Assembly: GCA_030427735.1 (NCBI GenBank)
Contig: JAUIBP010000006.1
Span: forward strand, 62,001-126,000
Direction: 5' to 3'
DNA from: Bacteroidia bacterium
GTDB lineage: Bacteria; Bacteroidota; Bacteroidia; Flavobacteriales; Flavobacteriaceae
Length of the DNA: 64,000 nt
Positions 63,713 to 64,000 of the stretch are shown in pieces (within the stretch, counting starts at the first letter, position 1; each line of letters opens with the position of its first letter). Made by a program: the position numbers and the translations under genes. The notes below the pieces were generated by a model, which was not told the origin of the DNA, made no database searches, and saw only the letters and a program-made list of their open reading frames with translations.

Positions 63713-64000
63713 TTACCAATCCTTAGTTTCTTCAAACATGGATTCTATTTTTTTATTTACGGAGTTTTCTATAGCAACCTTTTTACCTATAGCAGCAAGA
63801 TTGCTTATATATTCACCATTTCTAGTGAAGTACTGGTCTGGTTCTACTAAATACGTTTGCCCATCAGAGCCTACAGAATAAACAGAGGTTACATTTACCC
63901 TTATTTTATAATCTTTGAATTCAATTTCTAATTCAGGAATAATTACATATTCATACTCTCGTTTTTTACCTTTTTTTGTTTCCCAAGAGTATGTTGTGTT
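63713..64000 (-). CDS. Phage region protein, partial (5' end outside window), function unknown
   Basis: A minus-strand frame open from the window edge to TAA at 63713-63715 gives 95 visible residues, containing YEYVIIPELEIEFKDYKIRV and QYFTRNGEYISNLAAIGKKV and ending SMFEETKDW. Alternating hydrophobic residues suggest a beta fold. It lies just before the tape measure gene on the same strand, where tail assembly chaperones or tail tube proteins are usual, but I cannot place it in a family. Confidence 0.65.
   Translation of the reverse strand, partial: NTTYSWETKKGKKREYEYVIIPELEIEFKDYKIRVNVTSVYSVGSDGQTYLVEPDQYFTRNGEYISNLAAIGKKVAIENSVNKKIESMFEETKDW

Larger units (their letters stand above)
56426..64000. 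mobile_element. One end of a prophage or phage-tail element, continuing past the window
   Basis: Starting at the tRNA-Arg 3' end, the gene style changes. Housekeeping gene order stops; an XRE regulator, an unknown protein and a minus-strand tail module with a 1244-residue tape measure protein follow up to the window edge. Integration at a tRNA, the repressor-like regulator and the tail genes together indicate a tailed prophage or a derived tailocin. Capsid, packaging and lysis genes, the second attachment site and an integrase are not in view. Confidence 0.8.

Noticed and set aside
1-64000. CRISPR arrays, rRNA genes, insertion sequences
   Set aside because: No regularly spaced repeats of 25-40 bases, no rRNA-like blocks and no transposase reading frames were found.

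Overview
This AT-rich window reads as chromosomal DNA of a member of the Bacteroidota, most likely a marine-type Flavobacteriaceae. The evidence is the flavobacterial gene set (class II HMG-CoA reductase beside a GYDIA-type GHMP kinase, a PASTA-carrying FtsI, an FtsZ with a very long C-terminal linker, and many short-signal-peptide envelope proteins), the near absence of Shine-Dalgarno sequences, and promoters of the Bacteroidota form TTG-N17..22-TAnnTTTG. The genus cannot be fixed from the sequence alone.

Layout. 1-2.4 kb: the end of a deoxyhypusine-synthase-like gene, two small unknown proteins and an RMD1/DUF155 protein. 2.5-15.2 kb: mixed housekeeping and envelope genes (CslA-like glycosyltransferase, CarboxypepD_reg-like protein, purine nucleoside phosphorylase, Na+/H+ antiporter, patatin/Omp85-like protein, MscS channel, HELGH protein, GH3 family enzyme, Na/Pi cotransporter family protein). 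15.4 kb: tRNA-Phe with its own promoter and terminator. 15.5-23.3 kb: coaX followed by an envelope-biogenesis run (outer membrane protein, TPR protein, LptC, CNNM/CorC transporter, PpiD-like foldase). 23.5-30.3 kb: a mevalonate-pathway pair, then dipeptidyl peptidase IV, a POT peptide transporter and a thioredoxin-like protein. 30.3-39.9 kb: ComEC, an NlpC/P60 lipoprotein, lpxB, a small membrane protein, surE, a tail-specific protease, an ABC permease, engB and an alpha/beta hydrolase.

40.1-55.7 kb is the division and cell wall (dcw) cluster in the order mraZ-rsmH-ftsL-ftsI-murE-mraY-murD-ftsW-murG-murC-ftsQ-ftsA-ftsZ. It is tightly packed, with several one-base stop/start overlaps. Upstream of mraZ are three GTGGTA repeats at exact 10-bp spacing, next to a consensus -7 element; this looks like the MraZ autoregulatory operator. 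yqeY and a tRNA-Arg(TCG) gene follow.

56.4-64.0 kb is foreign DNA entered at the tRNA-Arg gene: one end of a prophage or phage-tail element. A late operon on the minus strand (an unknown partial protein, a 1244-aa tape measure protein and a 636-aa tail-associated protein) runs towards the tRNA. Between its terminator and the tRNA lies a divergent pair: an XRE-family regulator and a 185-aa protein I do not recognise. They are separated by a perfect 10-bp inverted repeat flanked by TAnnTTTG elements, so it resembles a lysogeny or toxin/immunity switch. No intact integrase is present at this end; a 9-codon reading frame and 9-bp direct repeats are the only possible traces. The other phage end lies outside the window. 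This last 7.5 kb is the most likely place for undescribed biology.
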